From Shimia sp022448905 (GTDB taxonomy: Bacteria > Pseudomonadota > Alphaproteobacteria > Rhodobacterales > Rhodobacteraceae): a DNA stretch of 64,000 nt. Shown here piece after piece: positions 26,807 to 35,516 of this stretch (position 1 is its first letter; every line of letters begins with the position of its first letter). Location of the stretch: assembly GCF_047126315.1 (NCBI RefSeq), contig NZ_CP138953.1, positions 682,001 through 746,000 of the forward strand. The letters are read 5' to 3'. Below the pieces are notes generated by a model that worked only from the letters and a program-made list of their open reading frames with translations, made no database searches and was not told the DNA's origin. The position numbers were made by a program, and so were the translations under genes.

Positions 26807-28045
26807 ATGAGCGAATTTCGTAAATGTGCCCGCACTGCCGAAGCCGCCATGCGCAGCGTTTTCCCCGCCACGCCTCTGCAGCTGAATGCCCACCTCTCCG
26901 CCCGCTTTGGCGCCGACATTTGGCTCAAGCGCGAAGACCTCACGCCTGTGCGGTCTTACAAGCTGCGTGGGGCGTTTAATGCCATGCGCAAAGTGCGCAC
27001 CGAAAATCCCGACCAGCGGATATTTGTCTGTGCCAGCGCGGGCAACCACGCGCAGGGTGTGGCCTATATGTGCAAACATTTTGATGTGATGGGCGTGATC
27101 TTCATGCCGGTCACCACACCGCAACAGAAGATTTTTAAGACGCAGGTGTTTGGCGGCGACAACGTCGAAATCCGCCTTGTTGGCGATTATTTTGACGACA
27201 CACTGGCCGCCGCACAGGCCTATTGTTCCGAGGCTGGTGCCGCCTTCCTGTCCCCGTTTGACGATGATGACGTGATCGAAGGCCAGGCCTCGGTTGCGGT
27301 CGAGATCGAAGACCAACTTGGCAAAACACCAGACCACATCATCCTGCCGGTCGGCGGCGGTGGCCTGTCGTCTGGTGTGTTCAGCTACTTTGGTGCGGAA
27401 CCACACTACACGCTGGTTGAGCCCGAAGGCGGCATGAGCCTCGCCGCCGCGTTAGATGTCGGCGCCCCAACCACCTTGGCCCATGTCGACAGCTTTGTGG
27501 ACGGTGCCGCCGTGGCGCGGATAGGCGACAAGACCTTTGCCCGCCTAGCCGATCTCAGCCCGGAAGATGTGGTGGCCGCTCCTGAAGACCGCATCTGCGC
27601 CACCATGCTGGAGATGCTCAATGTCGAGGGCATTGTGCTGGAACCTGCCGGAGCTTTGGCGGTGGACGCGCTCACCGACGTGGCGGATCAGATCAAAGGC
27701 AAAACCGTGGTCTGCGTGACCTCGGGTGGCAACTTCGATTTTGAGCGCCTGCCTGAAGTCAAAGAACGCGCGCAGCGTTACTCAGGTGTCAAAAAATACT
27801 TCATCTTGCGCATGCCACAGCGTCCGGGCGCCCTGCGCGATTTCCTGGAAACCTTGGGACCGGAAGACGACATCGCGCGCTTTGAGTATCTCAAGAAATC
27901 CGCGCGCAATTTTGGCTCGGTTCTCATAGGCATCGAGACTCGGAAGCCGGAAAACTTCGACGCCTTGTTTGAGCGGATAGAAGCTGCCGGCATGACCTAC
28001 ACCGACATCACCAATGACGAGACGCTGGGTCAGTTTGTGCTCTAG
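26807..28045 (+). CDS. ilvA: Threonine dehydratase (biosynthetic, ACT-like C-terminus)
   Basis: Deaminates threonine to 2-oxobutyrate, the first step to isoleucine. 412 aa. The PLP lysine is Lys52 in SYKLRGAF; ASAGNHAQGVAYM and the phosphate-binding PVGGGGLSSG follow. After residue 330 there is an ACT-like regulatory region (YFILRMPQRPGALRDFLE), pointing to feedback control by isoleucine. The ATG 26807 is picked because homology starts there; its ribosome site is weak. Confidence 0.95.
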   Translation: MSEFRKCARTAEAAMRSVFPATPLQLNAHLSARFGADIWLKREDLTPVRSYKLRGAFNAMRKVRTENPDQRIFVCASAGNHAQGVAYMCKHFDVMGVIFMPVTTPQQKIFKTQVFGGDNVEIRLVGDYFDDTLAAAQAYCSEAGAAFLSPFDDDDVIEGQASVAVEIEDQLGKTPDHIILPVGGGGLSSGVFSYFGAEPHYTLVEPEGGMSLAAALDVGAPTTLAHVDSFVDGAAVARIGDKTFARLADLSPEDVVAAPEDRICATMLEMLNVEGIVLEPAGALAVDALTDVADQIKGKTVVCVTSGGNFDFERLPEVKERAQRYSGVKKYFILRMPQRPGALRDFLETLGPEDDIARFEYLKKSARNFGSVLIGIETRKPENFDALFERIEAAGMTYTDITNDETLGQFVL

Positions 28046-28258
28046 CGCACCAGGGCGTTTTGCTGAAGCAATTTGGGGCAACGTCGCTACTGGCCAAATG
28101 CGAGGTCGCCAAGGGCCAGTTGCATGGCCTTTTGCATAGCTGCATAGCAACCCAACACTGCATCGAAACACACAACGATTCGCCCAGGGCACTCCTTGGG
28201 CGATCACATCTCGTTTTCTAAAGTTGCGCCGTTTCCGGCCGTATCAGGGGGCTGACTT
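28046..28258. other. 213-bp gap between convergent ilvA and Hpt gene
   Basis: It holds an imperfect hairpin (CGCCCAGG at about 28182 against CCTTGGGCG, one G-T pair) and several close GCATAGC/GCATGGC repeats near 28124-28150. No gene is visible. The hairpin lacks a T-tract, so I do not call a terminator. Confidence 0.4.
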
Positions 28259-28582
28259 TCAAGCGGCGGCGAGTTTTTGCGCAAACACGCCTTTGCTTTC
28301 TTCAAACGACGCGAGGATTGCGGGCACATCCACGGTGTCGCCTTTGCCTGCCGCGGCCGCTGCTTCACCGGCTTGGCACAGTTGCGAGAAGGTTTGGAAA
28401 CCAAGGTTTAACGCACCGCCTTTAAGAAAGTGCAGGTCCGCTTCGAGCGTGGCAATGTCCAGGTTGTCGCGCAGGCGCGCAATCACTTCCTCAACTTCGT
28501 CAAGAAAGAGCTCCACCACTTCACCAAAGTCTTCCGCGCCGATTTCGTCGCGCAGTTCTTCTACTCGTTCCCAGTCAATCAT
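28259..28582 (-). CDS. Hpt-domain phosphotransfer protein
   Basis: Single-domain histidine phosphotransfer protein of 107 aa. The phosphorylatable histidine is His51 in LHFLKGGALNLG, the HxxKG Hpt signature. The rest is helical and acidic. The start ATG 28582 has GAGG 8 nt upstream; ATG 28588 would leave too little space. It is divergent from a response regulator with a PP2C phosphatase domain at 28748, which is its likely phosphorelay partner (inference from position). Confidence 0.85.
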   Translation of the reverse strand: MIDWERVEELRDEIGAEDFGEVVELFLDEVEEVIARLRDNLDIATLEADLHFLKGGALNLGFQTFSQLCQAGEAAAAAGKGDTVDVPAILASFEESKGVFAQKLAAA

Positions 28583-28747
28583 GGGCATTTCCTCATCATT
28601 CACCCCTCGACAATGACAGAAAAGTGTTAACAAATCCTACACGATAAAATTTGAACTATCTCATTTTTACTTTTGACGGCATGTTAAGTAGCAAGACCAT
28701 AGTTGTGTTACGAAAGAAGTCAAAACTTGTGCGAAGGTCAGGGAAGT

Positions 28748-30019
28748 TTGTCGACCAACACTGTACATTCTGCTGAAAACAATGACGCGCCTGATGTGGG
28801 CGTGATCAAACGTGTGCTGCTGGTTGATGACAGCCGCGTTCAGCGTCGCATCCTGAGCTTGTCGCTCAAACGGGATGGTTATGATGTGATCGAAGCCGCC
28901 TCCGGTCAGGAGGCGCTCGATATTTGTCGCGAAGAACTGCCAGATCTGATTCTGTCGGACTGGATGATGCCGGGCATGTCTGGTCTGGAATTCTGTCGCG
29001 CCTTCCGTGAGCTTAGCACAGACACCTATGGCTACTTCATTCTCTTGACCTCCAAGAGTGAAAAAACCGAGGTTGCTCAAGGCTTTGACGCCGGTGCGGA
29101 TGACTTCCTGACCAAGCCTGTGAACGGCTACGAACTGCGCGCGCGGATCTCCGCAGCGGAGCGTATCCTGCGCATGGAACGCGAACTCACCGACAAGAAC
29201 AAGGTGATCTCGGAAACGCTGGACGAGCTTCAGCGTTTGTATGACTCGCTGGACAACGACCTGCTCGCCGCCAAGAAGCTGCAGCAATCACTTGTGCCCG
29301 AACGGTTCAAGGATTTTGACCGCGGCGCGGTCTCGCTGTTGCTGCAGTCCTCCGGCCACGTAGGCGGCGATCTGGTGGGCCATTATAAGATCAGCGACAC
29401 ACGAATCGGTTTGTATGCCATCGATGTTTCGGGCCATGGAATCAGCTCTGCGTTGATCACGGCACGACTCGCTGGCTACCTATCGGCGACTTCGCCGGAG
29501 CATAATGTGGCGATGCAAGTGTTGCCGGATGGCAGCACAACGCACCTCCCGCCCGCCGAAGTTGTTGACCGTCTTAATGAAATCATCCTCGATGAGATGG
29601 AGACCGAGCACTACTTCACCATGCTGCTCGCCGATGTCGATCTTGTCACAGGACACGTTATCCTTGCACAGGCTGGGCATCCGCATCCTGTGATTCAGCG
29701 CGCCGATGGCTCTATTGAGCAAGAAGGCCCCGGTGGTCTTCCGGTGGGGTTAATTCCAGGTGCCGAGTTCTCGCAATTCTGCATCGACCTCAACAAAGGC
29801 GACCGTCTGTTCCTGTTGTCTGACGGCGTGACCGAATGCCCGGACACGGGCAATGGTCTCTTGGGCGAAGAAGGTCTTGAGGCCCTAATGGTGGATTTGG
29901 CCGGTCACGCTCTAGAGGATACGCTGCAAGCCATGGTCTGGAAACTCGATGAGTTCTCCGGTGGCAAAGGCTTCCCGGATGATGTGTCCGGCATCTTGCT
30001 GGAATATCGCGGCGACTAA
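28748..30019 (+). CDS. Response regulator with PP2C-type (RsbU/SpoIIE) phosphatase domain
   Basis: 423 aa. The receiver domain (about 20-140) has the acidic pair near Asp27, phosphoacceptor Asp71 in LSDWMMPG, and Lys in FLTKPVNG. A coiled linker (ERELTDKNKVISETLDELQ) leads to a SpoIIE-type serine phosphatase with GGDLVGHY, DVSGHGISSALI, AGHPHP and LLSDGVTE. Such proteins dephosphorylate anti-sigma-factor antagonists in partner-switching stress control. The start is uncertain: TTG 28748 is a guess; TTG 28703 and TTG 28727 are in frame. The neighbouring Hpt protein may control it. Confidence 0.87.
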   Translation: MSTNTVHSAENNDAPDVGVIKRVLLVDDSRVQRRILSLSLKRDGYDVIEAASGQEALDICREELPDLILSDWMMPGMSGLEFCRAFRELSTDTYGYFILLTSKSEKTEVAQGFDAGADDFLTKPVNGYELRARISAAERILRMERELTDKNKVISETLDELQRLYDSLDNDLLAAKKLQQSLVPERFKDFDRGAVSLLLQSSGHVGGDLVGHYKISDTRIGLYAIDVSGHGISSALITARLAGYLSATSPEHNVAMQVLPDGSTTHLPPAEVVDRLNEIILDEMETEHYFTMLLADVDLVTGHVILAQAGHPHPVIQRADGSIEQEGPGGLPVGLIPGAEFSQFCIDLNKGDRLFLLSDGVTECPDTGNGLLGEEGLEALMVDLAGHALEDTLQAMVWKLDEFSGGKGFPDDVSGILLEYRGD

Positions 30020-30025
30020 ATAAAC

Positions 30026-30463
30026 TTACCGTAGAAACTGCGCCGCAAAATGCCGGTCACCGGCATTGCCCAGCTGCGCGGTGGCTGCTGCGAGGCCCAT
30101 CCAAACCGCCTCATGTCCCGGCTCACTTGGCGGGCCAATCCGCAAAGTCGGCGTCGCCATATAGATGGTGCAGAGCTTTTCGGCCCAGAGGTCATACTCC
30201 GGCATAAACGTGAACCGCCGAAACGCGCCCAACCGCCGTGGTTTGGCAATGCGGTACCCGGTCTCTTCAAACACTTCCCGCGTCAAGGCCACCACCGGGC
30301 TCTCCCCCGGATCAATGCCGCCACCAGGCAGCTGAAACTCCGACACCGGCTCCGCTTGATGGGTCAGCAACATCTGCTCCCCTTTGAGCAGAACCGCATA
30401 GGCTCCAGGGCGCAATTTATAGGTCACATCCCGACGCGGCGGTGTTCCGAAACGTGGTATCAT
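30026..30463 (-). CDS. NUDIX hydrolase
   Basis: 145-aa Nudix protein that hydrolyses a nucleoside diphosphate linked to some other group. The Nudix box is complete: Gly48, Glu54 and REVFEETGY (62-70). The N-terminus (RRDVTYKLRPGAYAVLL) is a common form in Rhodobacteraceae. ATG at 30463. It converges on the phosphatase gene, with 6 nt between stops. The substrate is unknown. Confidence 0.88.
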   Translation of the reverse strand: MIPRFGTPPRRDVTYKLRPGAYAVLLKGEQMLLTHQAEPVSEFQLPGGGIDPGESPVVALTREVFEETGYRIAKPRRLGAFRRFTFMPEYDLWAEKLCTIYMATPTLRIGPPSEPGHEAVWMGLAAATAQLGNAGDRHFAAQFLR

Positions 30464-30541
30464 GCGTGAAACCCCTTTTTATCGCCCTTGCTGGCCCTAT
30501 ATGGTCGCGGTATGGCAAGGGAAGGCCGATAAGGAAACCCC

Positions 30542-31558
30542 ATGAAAGCTGCAAGCACAATTGCCTGGGACGACACAGTGCTGCCGTTCCAGTTGGACAA
30601 CTCTGATATTCGCGGGCGCGTGGCCCGTCTTGATGGCGTGCTCTCTGGCGTCCTCAAACAGCATGCCTATCCTGAAAAGGTGGAGGCGTTGGTGGCCGAG
30701 ATGGCCCTGCTGACCGCATTGATCGGCCAGACCGTCAGCCTGCGCTGGAAGCTGTCGCTGCAGGTGCAGACCAACGGCCCGGTGCGCATGATCGCCACCG
30801 ATTACTACGCGCCGCAAAACGAAGGTGAGGTGGCCCGCATCCGCGCCTATGCCAGCTTTGACGAGGAGCGCCTGACCGATGGCACCCCGTTTGATCAGCT
30901 GGGCAACGGCTACTTTGCGGTGCTGATCGACCAAGGCGATGGCATGAAGCCCTATCAAGGCATCTCCGGTTTGGTGGGCGGCTCGCTTCAGGCGTCTGCT
31001 GAGGCGTATTTTGCCCAGTCTGAACAGCTGGCGACACGTTTCTCGCTGAAGTTTGGCAAATCCACCGAGCCTGAAGTGGGCGAGCATTGGCGAGCTGGCG
31101 GCATCATGCTGCAGCACATGCCCAAGGCCAGCCCCGAAGTCTCCGGCGAAGGTGGCAGCGGGGAAAGCGGCTATCTGCTGGCCAAAGATGTGGTCAATGA
31201 GGAAGACGCCGAAAACTGGAACCGCGCCAACATCCTGTTGGATTCGGTGGAAGATCTGGAAATGATCGGACCCTCCGTGCCGCCAACCGATCTTTTGGTG
31301 CGTTTGTTCCATGAGGAAGCGCCGCGGGTTTATGATGCGCAGTCGGTCAAGTTTGGCTGCACCTGTTCGGAAGAGCGCGTGCGTCAGTCCCTGTCGATCT
31401 ATTCGGCGCGGGACATAGAAAAGATGACCACGCCAGAAGGGCGCGTGACGGCGGACTGCCAGTTCTGTGGCACGCACTACGATCTGGATCCGGCCACCGT
31501 GGGCATGCCGCCCAAGGATCGCTCCAAAGGTGGCAGCGCTGATGCCGCGGGCGCCTGA
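30542..31558 (+). CDS. hslO: Redox-regulated chaperone Hsp33
   Basis: Chaperone activated by oxidation of zinc-bound cysteines. 338 aa, longer than E. coli Hsp33 but normal in alphaproteobacteria. The C-terminal zinc motif is present: KFGCTCSEERV, then DCQFCGTHYDLD (CxC...CxxC). ISGLVGGSLQASAEAYFAQSE in the core is typical. It overlaps the next NUDIX gene by 17 nt, so the two are one operon with the CCA enzyme behind. Confidence 0.95.
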   Translation: MKAASTIAWDDTVLPFQLDNSDIRGRVARLDGVLSGVLKQHAYPEKVEALVAEMALLTALIGQTVSLRWKLSLQVQTNGPVRMIATDYYAPQNEGEVARIRAYASFDEERLTDGTPFDQLGNGYFAVLIDQGDGMKPYQGISGLVGGSLQASAEAYFAQSEQLATRFSLKFGKSTEPEVGEHWRAGGIMLQHMPKASPEVSGEGGSGESGYLLAKDVVNEEDAENWNRANILLDSVEDLEMIGPSVPPTDLLVRLFHEEAPRVYDAQSVKFGCTCSEERVRQSLSIYSARDIEKMTTPEGRVTADCQFCGTHYDLDPATVGMPPKDRSKGGSADAAGA

Positions 31559-32150
31559 TCCGCTCCAAAACATCAAGGCCGCGTTGTCCCGGGACAGCGC
31601 GGCCTCTTCTGATTTTGATCTCAACCCCGATGTGGTTTTGCCCAAAGGCCGTAAACTGCGCCCTGCGGGGGTGCTTGTGCCGATTGAGATCAAACAGAAC
31701 ATTCCCCATGTCATTCTGACCAAACGCGCCAGCCACCTGAAACACCATCCGGGGCAGATATCCTTTCCCGGCGGTAAGCAGGATGAGGGTGACGCAAATG
31801 TGATCGCCGCGGCTCTGCGCGAGGCGCGCGAAGAGATTGGCCTGCCTTCCAATAATGTCGATGTGCTGGGCACCTTGCCCACCCATGAAACCGTCACCAG
31901 CTTTCAAATCACACCGGTTTTGGGCCATGTTAGAGACGCTTTTGACGTGATCCCGGAGCCGGGGGAAGTCGAAGAAGTCTTCTCCGTGCCGCTGGCCCAC
32001 GTGACCGATCCGGCGCTCTTCTCGATCCAATCCCGTCGCTGGCAAGGCCAGCGCCGCCACTACTTCACCGTGCCTTTTGGCCCCTATTACATCTGGGGCG
32101 CCACCGCTCGCATTCTGCGCGGTCTGGCAGAGCGGGTGTCTGGCACATGA
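31542..32150 (+). CDS. NUDIX hydrolase, CoA-pyrophosphatase type
   Basis: 202-aa Nudix protein of the NudL/CoAse type. HHPGQISFPGGKQDEGD precedes ALREAREEIGL, the variant box in which Asp replaces the usual Glu, as in coenzyme A hydrolases. The N-terminus is a typical hydrophilic extension. The ATG at 31542 lies inside hslO, and the stop overlaps the CCA-enzyme start by 4 nt (ATGA), so all three genes are coupled. Confidence 0.87.
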   Translation: MPRAPDPLQNIKAALSRDSAASSDFDLNPDVVLPKGRKLRPAGVLVPIEIKQNIPHVILTKRASHLKHHPGQISFPGGKQDEGDANVIAAALREAREEIGLPSNNVDVLGTLPTHETVTSFQITPVLGHVRDAFDVIPEPGEVEEVFSVPLAHVTDPALFSIQSRRWQGQRRHYFTVPFGPYYIWGATARILRGLAERVSGT

Positions 32151-33304
32151 AGGTCACCGGAGATTGGCTTACGGCTGCGCCAACACAGGCGGTTTGCGCC
32201 ATGTTAGAGACACATGGACACCAAGCCTTGCTGGTTGGCGGCTGCGTGCGCAACGCGCTTTTGGGCGCGCCGGTGAATGACATCGACATCTCTACTGATG
32301 CTCGTCCAGAGCGGGTGATGGAACTCGCGAAAGGCGCCGGCCTCAACGCGATCCCAACCGGCATCGACCACGGCACCATCACTGTGGTGGCCGATGGCAT
32401 CCCGCATGAAATCACCACTTTCCGCCATGATGTGGAAACCGATGGTCGTCGCGCCGTTGTCGCCTTCTCCGACAATGTCGAAGACGATGCCCGCCGCCGC
32501 GACTTCACCATGAACGCGCTTTACGCCCGATCTGACGGCACCGTGGTGGACCCCTTAGGCGGCATCGAAGATCTCAAGGCCCGTCGCTTGCGCTTCATCG
32601 ACAACGCCGAGGACCGCATTCGCGAAGACTATCTGCGCATCCTGCGGTACTTCCGCTTTCACGCCTACTACGGCGACCCGGCCGAAGGCATGGACCCAGA
32701 GGCGCTGGCGGCCATCGCGGCCAACATCGATGGGTTGGCTTCGCTGTCGCGCGAACGAGTCGGTAGCGAGACCGTGAAACTGATGGGTGCCCCTGATCCG
32801 GCCCCGTCAGTGGCGGCCATGCGCCAGACCGGAGCGCTTACTGCCATCCTTCCGGGCACGGATGACCGCGCCTTGGCGCCCCTCGTGCATCTGGAAGAGA
32901 TGCATGCGGTGGCCATCGACCCAATCCGCCGCCTGACGGTTTTGGGCGGCGACAACATTGCCGAGGCACTTCGACTGTCCAACAAGGCCGTCCGCCATCG
33001 CGACGTGTTGCGCAACGGGCTGGAGTCGTCCGACGCCCCCGGCGCGCTGGGCTATCATCACGGTGTTGAGGCCGCGACGTCCATCTTGCTCTTGCGCGCG
33101 GCTGTTTTTGAAATGCCGCTGATGTCGGATGATCTGGCCGCCGCGCAAAACGGGTCAGAGGCGCAGTTCCCGATCCGCCCAAAGGACCTGATCGAGCGCT
33201 TTCAGGGCGCGGCGCTGGGCAAGGCGCTCAAAGAACTCGAATCACGTTGGATCGCGTCCGGCTTCGCGCTGACAAAGCCCGAGCTACTGGACACGCTGTC
33301 CTGA
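32147..33304 (+). CDS. cca: CCA tRNA nucleotidyltransferase family protein
   Basis: Class II nucleotidyltransferase (385 aa) that adds or repairs the CCA end of tRNA. VGGCVRNALLG (30-40) with DIDIST (Asp45, Asp47) is the catalytic head; RRDFTMNALY and EDYLRILRYFRFHAYYG follow. A poly(A) polymerase of the same family cannot be fully excluded by eye. Coupled by a 4-nt overlap to the NUDIX gene upstream. Confidence 0.92.
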   Translation: MKVTGDWLTAAPTQAVCAMLETHGHQALLVGGCVRNALLGAPVNDIDISTDARPERVMELAKGAGLNAIPTGIDHGTITVVADGIPHEITTFRHDVETDGRRAVVAFSDNVEDDARRRDFTMNALYARSDGTVVDPLGGIEDLKARRLRFIDNAEDRIREDYLRILRYFRFHAYYGDPAEGMDPEALAAIAANIDGLASLSRERVGSETVKLMGAPDPAPSVAAMRQTGALTAILPGTDDRALAPLVHLEEMHAVAIDPIRRLTVLGGDNIAEALRLSNKAVRHRDVLRNGLESSDAPGALGYHHGVEAATSILLLRAAVFEMPLMSDDLAAAQNGSEAQFPIRPKDLIERFQGAALGKALKELESRWIASGFALTKPELLDTLS

Positions 33305-33416
33305 TTTTGCCGCGCTGATCCGGCCTGCGTGTTGCGCCGCCAGATCACGCAACACCTTGCGCACGTTGTGTTTACCCGTTCAACCGCCACAAGGGCCGCG
33401 CCTCCGCGAAACAGTC

Positions 33417-33438
33417 AAAATACCGACACAATACCGAC
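33417..33438 (+). repeat. Two tandem 11-bp repeats (AATACCGAC type)
   Basis: AAAATACCGAC (33417) is followed directly by ACAATACCGAC (33428). This is the same core (AATACCGAC) and 11-bp period as at 20265-20297 and 61306-61327. It points towards the ABC transporter gene at 33632. Confidence 0.65.
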
Positions 33439-33522
33439 GTGCCAAAGGTCGGGTAAATCATAGGTTGACGTATACGCAACACTGCGCCAGCATGCCGACA
33501 ACTCAAACATGAGAGGGAGTGC

Positions 33523-33552
33523 ATGATGTATCGCGGGATCTGGTTTTCATAA
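33523..33552 (+). other. Tiny open frame with strong ribosome site (possible leader peptide)
   Basis: GAGGGAG (33513-33519) precedes two ATGs at 33523 and 33526; the frame then ends with TAA at 33550. The peptide is MMYRGIWFS, or MYRGIWFS from the better-spaced second ATG. It lies 80 nt before the transporter gene. A translated leader is possible; nothing else supports it. Confidence 0.3.
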
Positions 33553-33631
33553 GCCTATCTGACCGCTGTGGCGGCCAGAGATGGCAAGTCACTTCATTTT
33601 GCACAATCCACTGTTTTTTCAGGACATTCTC

Positions 33632-35473
33632 ATGTTCAAGTTCTTCGAGACCCTTGTTGACCCCTATTGCGACTACGACGAAGTAGATACGCCTCCCACC
33701 AAGCTGTGGCCTTTTATGCGGGAATACGCGCAGCCATTCCGCAAAGTCTTTGTTTTTGCTACGATAATGTCGATCATTGTGGCCGCGGTAGAGATCGGTC
33801 TTATCGCCTACATGGGCCGGATTGTGGACCTGTTGAGTGGCGACCCGTCCCAAGTCTGGGCCAACCACGGCACCGAGTTCATTCTGGTGATCCTCTTTGT
33901 GCTGTTCCTTCGTCCTGCGCTGCAAGCCTTTGACGTGCTCCTGCTCAACAACACGGTGCTGCCAAACTTCGGCACCCTGATCCGTTGGCGGGCCCATAAA
34001 CATGTTTTGCGTCAATCGGTTGGCTGGTTTGAGAACGACTTCGCAGGCCGCATTGCCAATCGGATTATGCAGACGCCCCCGGCGGCTGGCGAAGCGGTGT
34101 TTCAGGTGTTTGACGCCATCACTTTCTCCATCGCTTATGTCGTTGGTGCAGCCATCCTTTTGGCCGATGCCGACCCGCGTTTGGTGCTGCCAATGCTGGG
34201 CTGGCTGGTGCTCTATGGGTTCTTGGTAAAATGGACGGTGAAACGGGTTGGCCCCGCGTCGCAAAAGGCCTCTGATGCACGCTCCAAAGTCACCGGTCGT
34301 GTGGTGGATGCCTATACCAACATCCACTCGGTGAAGCTTTTTGCGCACAACAAGCGCGAGCTGGATTATGCCAAGGAAGCCATTGAATACTCACGCGAAA
34401 CTTTTCAGGCGGAGATGCGCATCTTTACTATGATGGATGTGATGTTGGTCATGTTGAACGGCCTCTTGATCGTAAGTGTGGTGGGCTGGGCCATCTGGCT
34501 CTGGATGCAGGGCTTGGCCAGCGTAGGCGTGGTCGCCGCCGCCACCGCCCTGAGCCTGCGTCTGAACGCGATGACCGGCTGGATCATGTGGGCGTTGACC
34601 TCGTTCTTCCGGCAGTTGGGTGTGGTGGCTGAAGGCATGGAAACCATCGCCCAACCGATTGATTTGGTTGATGCGTCCAGCGCCAAGCCGCTAGATTTTG
34701 CCGACGGTAAAATTGAGCTGCAGCAACTCACGCACCACTATGGTCGTGATAGCGGCGGCTTGGACAATATCTCGCTGACCATTGCGCCAGGCGAAAAGGT
34801 GGGTTTGATCGGCCGCTCCGGCGCGGGCAAGTCCACGTTGGTGAAGCTGCTTTTGCGGTTCTATGACGCCGAAAAGGGGCAAATTCTGATTGATGGTCAG
34901 GACATTGCCTCGGTCACGCAGAACAGCCTGCGCGATAAAATTGGCATGGTGCAACAGGATAGTTCGCTGCTGCATCGGTCTGTTCGCGATAACTTGCTAT
35001 ACGGTCGTCCAGACGCCTCAGAAGCGGACATGATCGCGGCGGCAAAAAAGGCAGAGGCGCATGACTTCATTCTGGATCTGGAAGATCCGCAAGGGCGCAC
35101 CGGCTATGATGCCCATGTGGGCGAGCGTGGAGTAAAACTGTCTGGTGGTCAGCGTCAGCGCATCACTCTGGCGCGTGTGATCTTGAAAGATGCGCCGATT
35201 CTGCTGCTGGATGAGGCCACCAGCGCCTTGGACAGCGAAGTTGAGGCCGCGATTCAGCGCACGCTTTATGGCATGATGGCGGGCAAAACCGTGATCGCCA
35301 TTGCGCACCGCCTATCCACGATTGCGGAGATGGACCGCATTCTGGTACTGGATCAGGGCCGAATTGTAGAGCAGGGCAGCCATGCCGAACTGTTGGCGCA
35401 GAATGGCCTTTATGCTGGCTTCTGGGCACGCCAGTCCGGCGGTTTCCTGAACGCAGACGAAGCGGCCGAGTAA
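33632..35473 (+). CDS. ABC transporter, fused permease and ATPase (exporter type)
   Basis: 613-aa half-transporter of the MsbA/ABCB class that works as a dimer. Six membrane segments span about residues 30-310. The ATPase has Walker A GRSGAGKSTLVKLL, the signature LSGGQRQRITLARV, Walker B ILLLDEATSALD and the H-loop IAIAHRLSTI. The start ATG 33632 has AGGA 7 nt upstream; ATG 33581 would add 17 residues. The substrate (lipid, peptide or drug) cannot be told. A 9-nt gap separates the stop from a strong hairpin that covers the next gene's start. Confidence 0.92.
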   Translation: MFKFFETLVDPYCDYDEVDTPPTKLWPFMREYAQPFRKVFVFATIMSIIVAAVEIGLIAYMGRIVDLLSGDPSQVWANHGTEFILVILFVLFLRPALQAFDVLLLNNTVLPNFGTLIRWRAHKHVLRQSVGWFENDFAGRIANRIMQTPPAAGEAVFQVFDAITFSIAYVVGAAILLADADPRLVLPMLGWLVLYGFLVKWTVKRVGPASQKASDARSKVTGRVVDAYTNIHSVKLFAHNKRELDYAKEAIEYSRETFQAEMRIFTMMDVMLVMLNGLLIVSVVGWAIWLWMQGLASVGVVAAATALSLRLNAMTGWIMWALTSFFRQLGVVAEGMETIAQPIDLVDASSAKPLDFADGKIELQQLTHHYGRDSGGLDNISLTIAPGEKVGLIGRSGAGKSTLVKLLLRFYDAEKGQILIDGQDIASVTQNSLRDKIGMVQQDSSLLHRSVRDNLLYGRPDASEADMIAAAKKAEAHDFILDLEDPQGRTGYDAHVGERGVKLSGGQRQRITLARVILKDAPILLLDEATSALDSEVEAAIQRTLYGMMAGKTVIAIAHRLSTIAEMDRILVLDQGRIVEQGSHAELLAQNGLYAGFWARQSGGFLNADEAAE

Positions 35474-35481
35474 AATTTGAC

Positions 35482-35516
35482 CTCATGCCCGTCCCCCACT
35501 AAGGGACGGGCATGAG
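35482..35516 (+). promoter_or_regulatory. 14-bp hairpin that buries the next gene's start codon
   Basis: CTCATGCCCGTCCC (35482-35495) pairs perfectly with GGGACGGGCATGAG (35503-35516); the loop is CCACTAA. The 3' arm includes the ATG (35512-35514) of the RNA methyltransferase, and the only purine-rich ribosome site (AAGGGA, 35501-35506) lies in the loop and arm. No T-tract follows, so it is not a standard terminator. It may limit or switch translation. Confidence 0.75.

Larger units (their letters stand above)
33305..33631. other. 327-bp leader region of the ABC transporter gene
   Basis: It contains the paired 11-bp repeats at 33417-33438, the sequence TTGACG at about 33464, which could be a -35 element, and a tiny open frame with a strong ribosome site at 33523-33552. 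A long ATG-initiated extension of the transporter (from 33581) also lies here, but it has no ribosome site as good as that for 33632. Confidence 0.45.

Noticed and set aside
28182..28203. Hairpin after ilvA as a terminator
   Set aside because: Imperfect stem and no T-tract on either side.
30497..31897. 466-codon open frame antisense to hslO and the NUDIX gene
   Set aside because: The opposite strand carries two well-supported genes; the translated product has no domain pattern.
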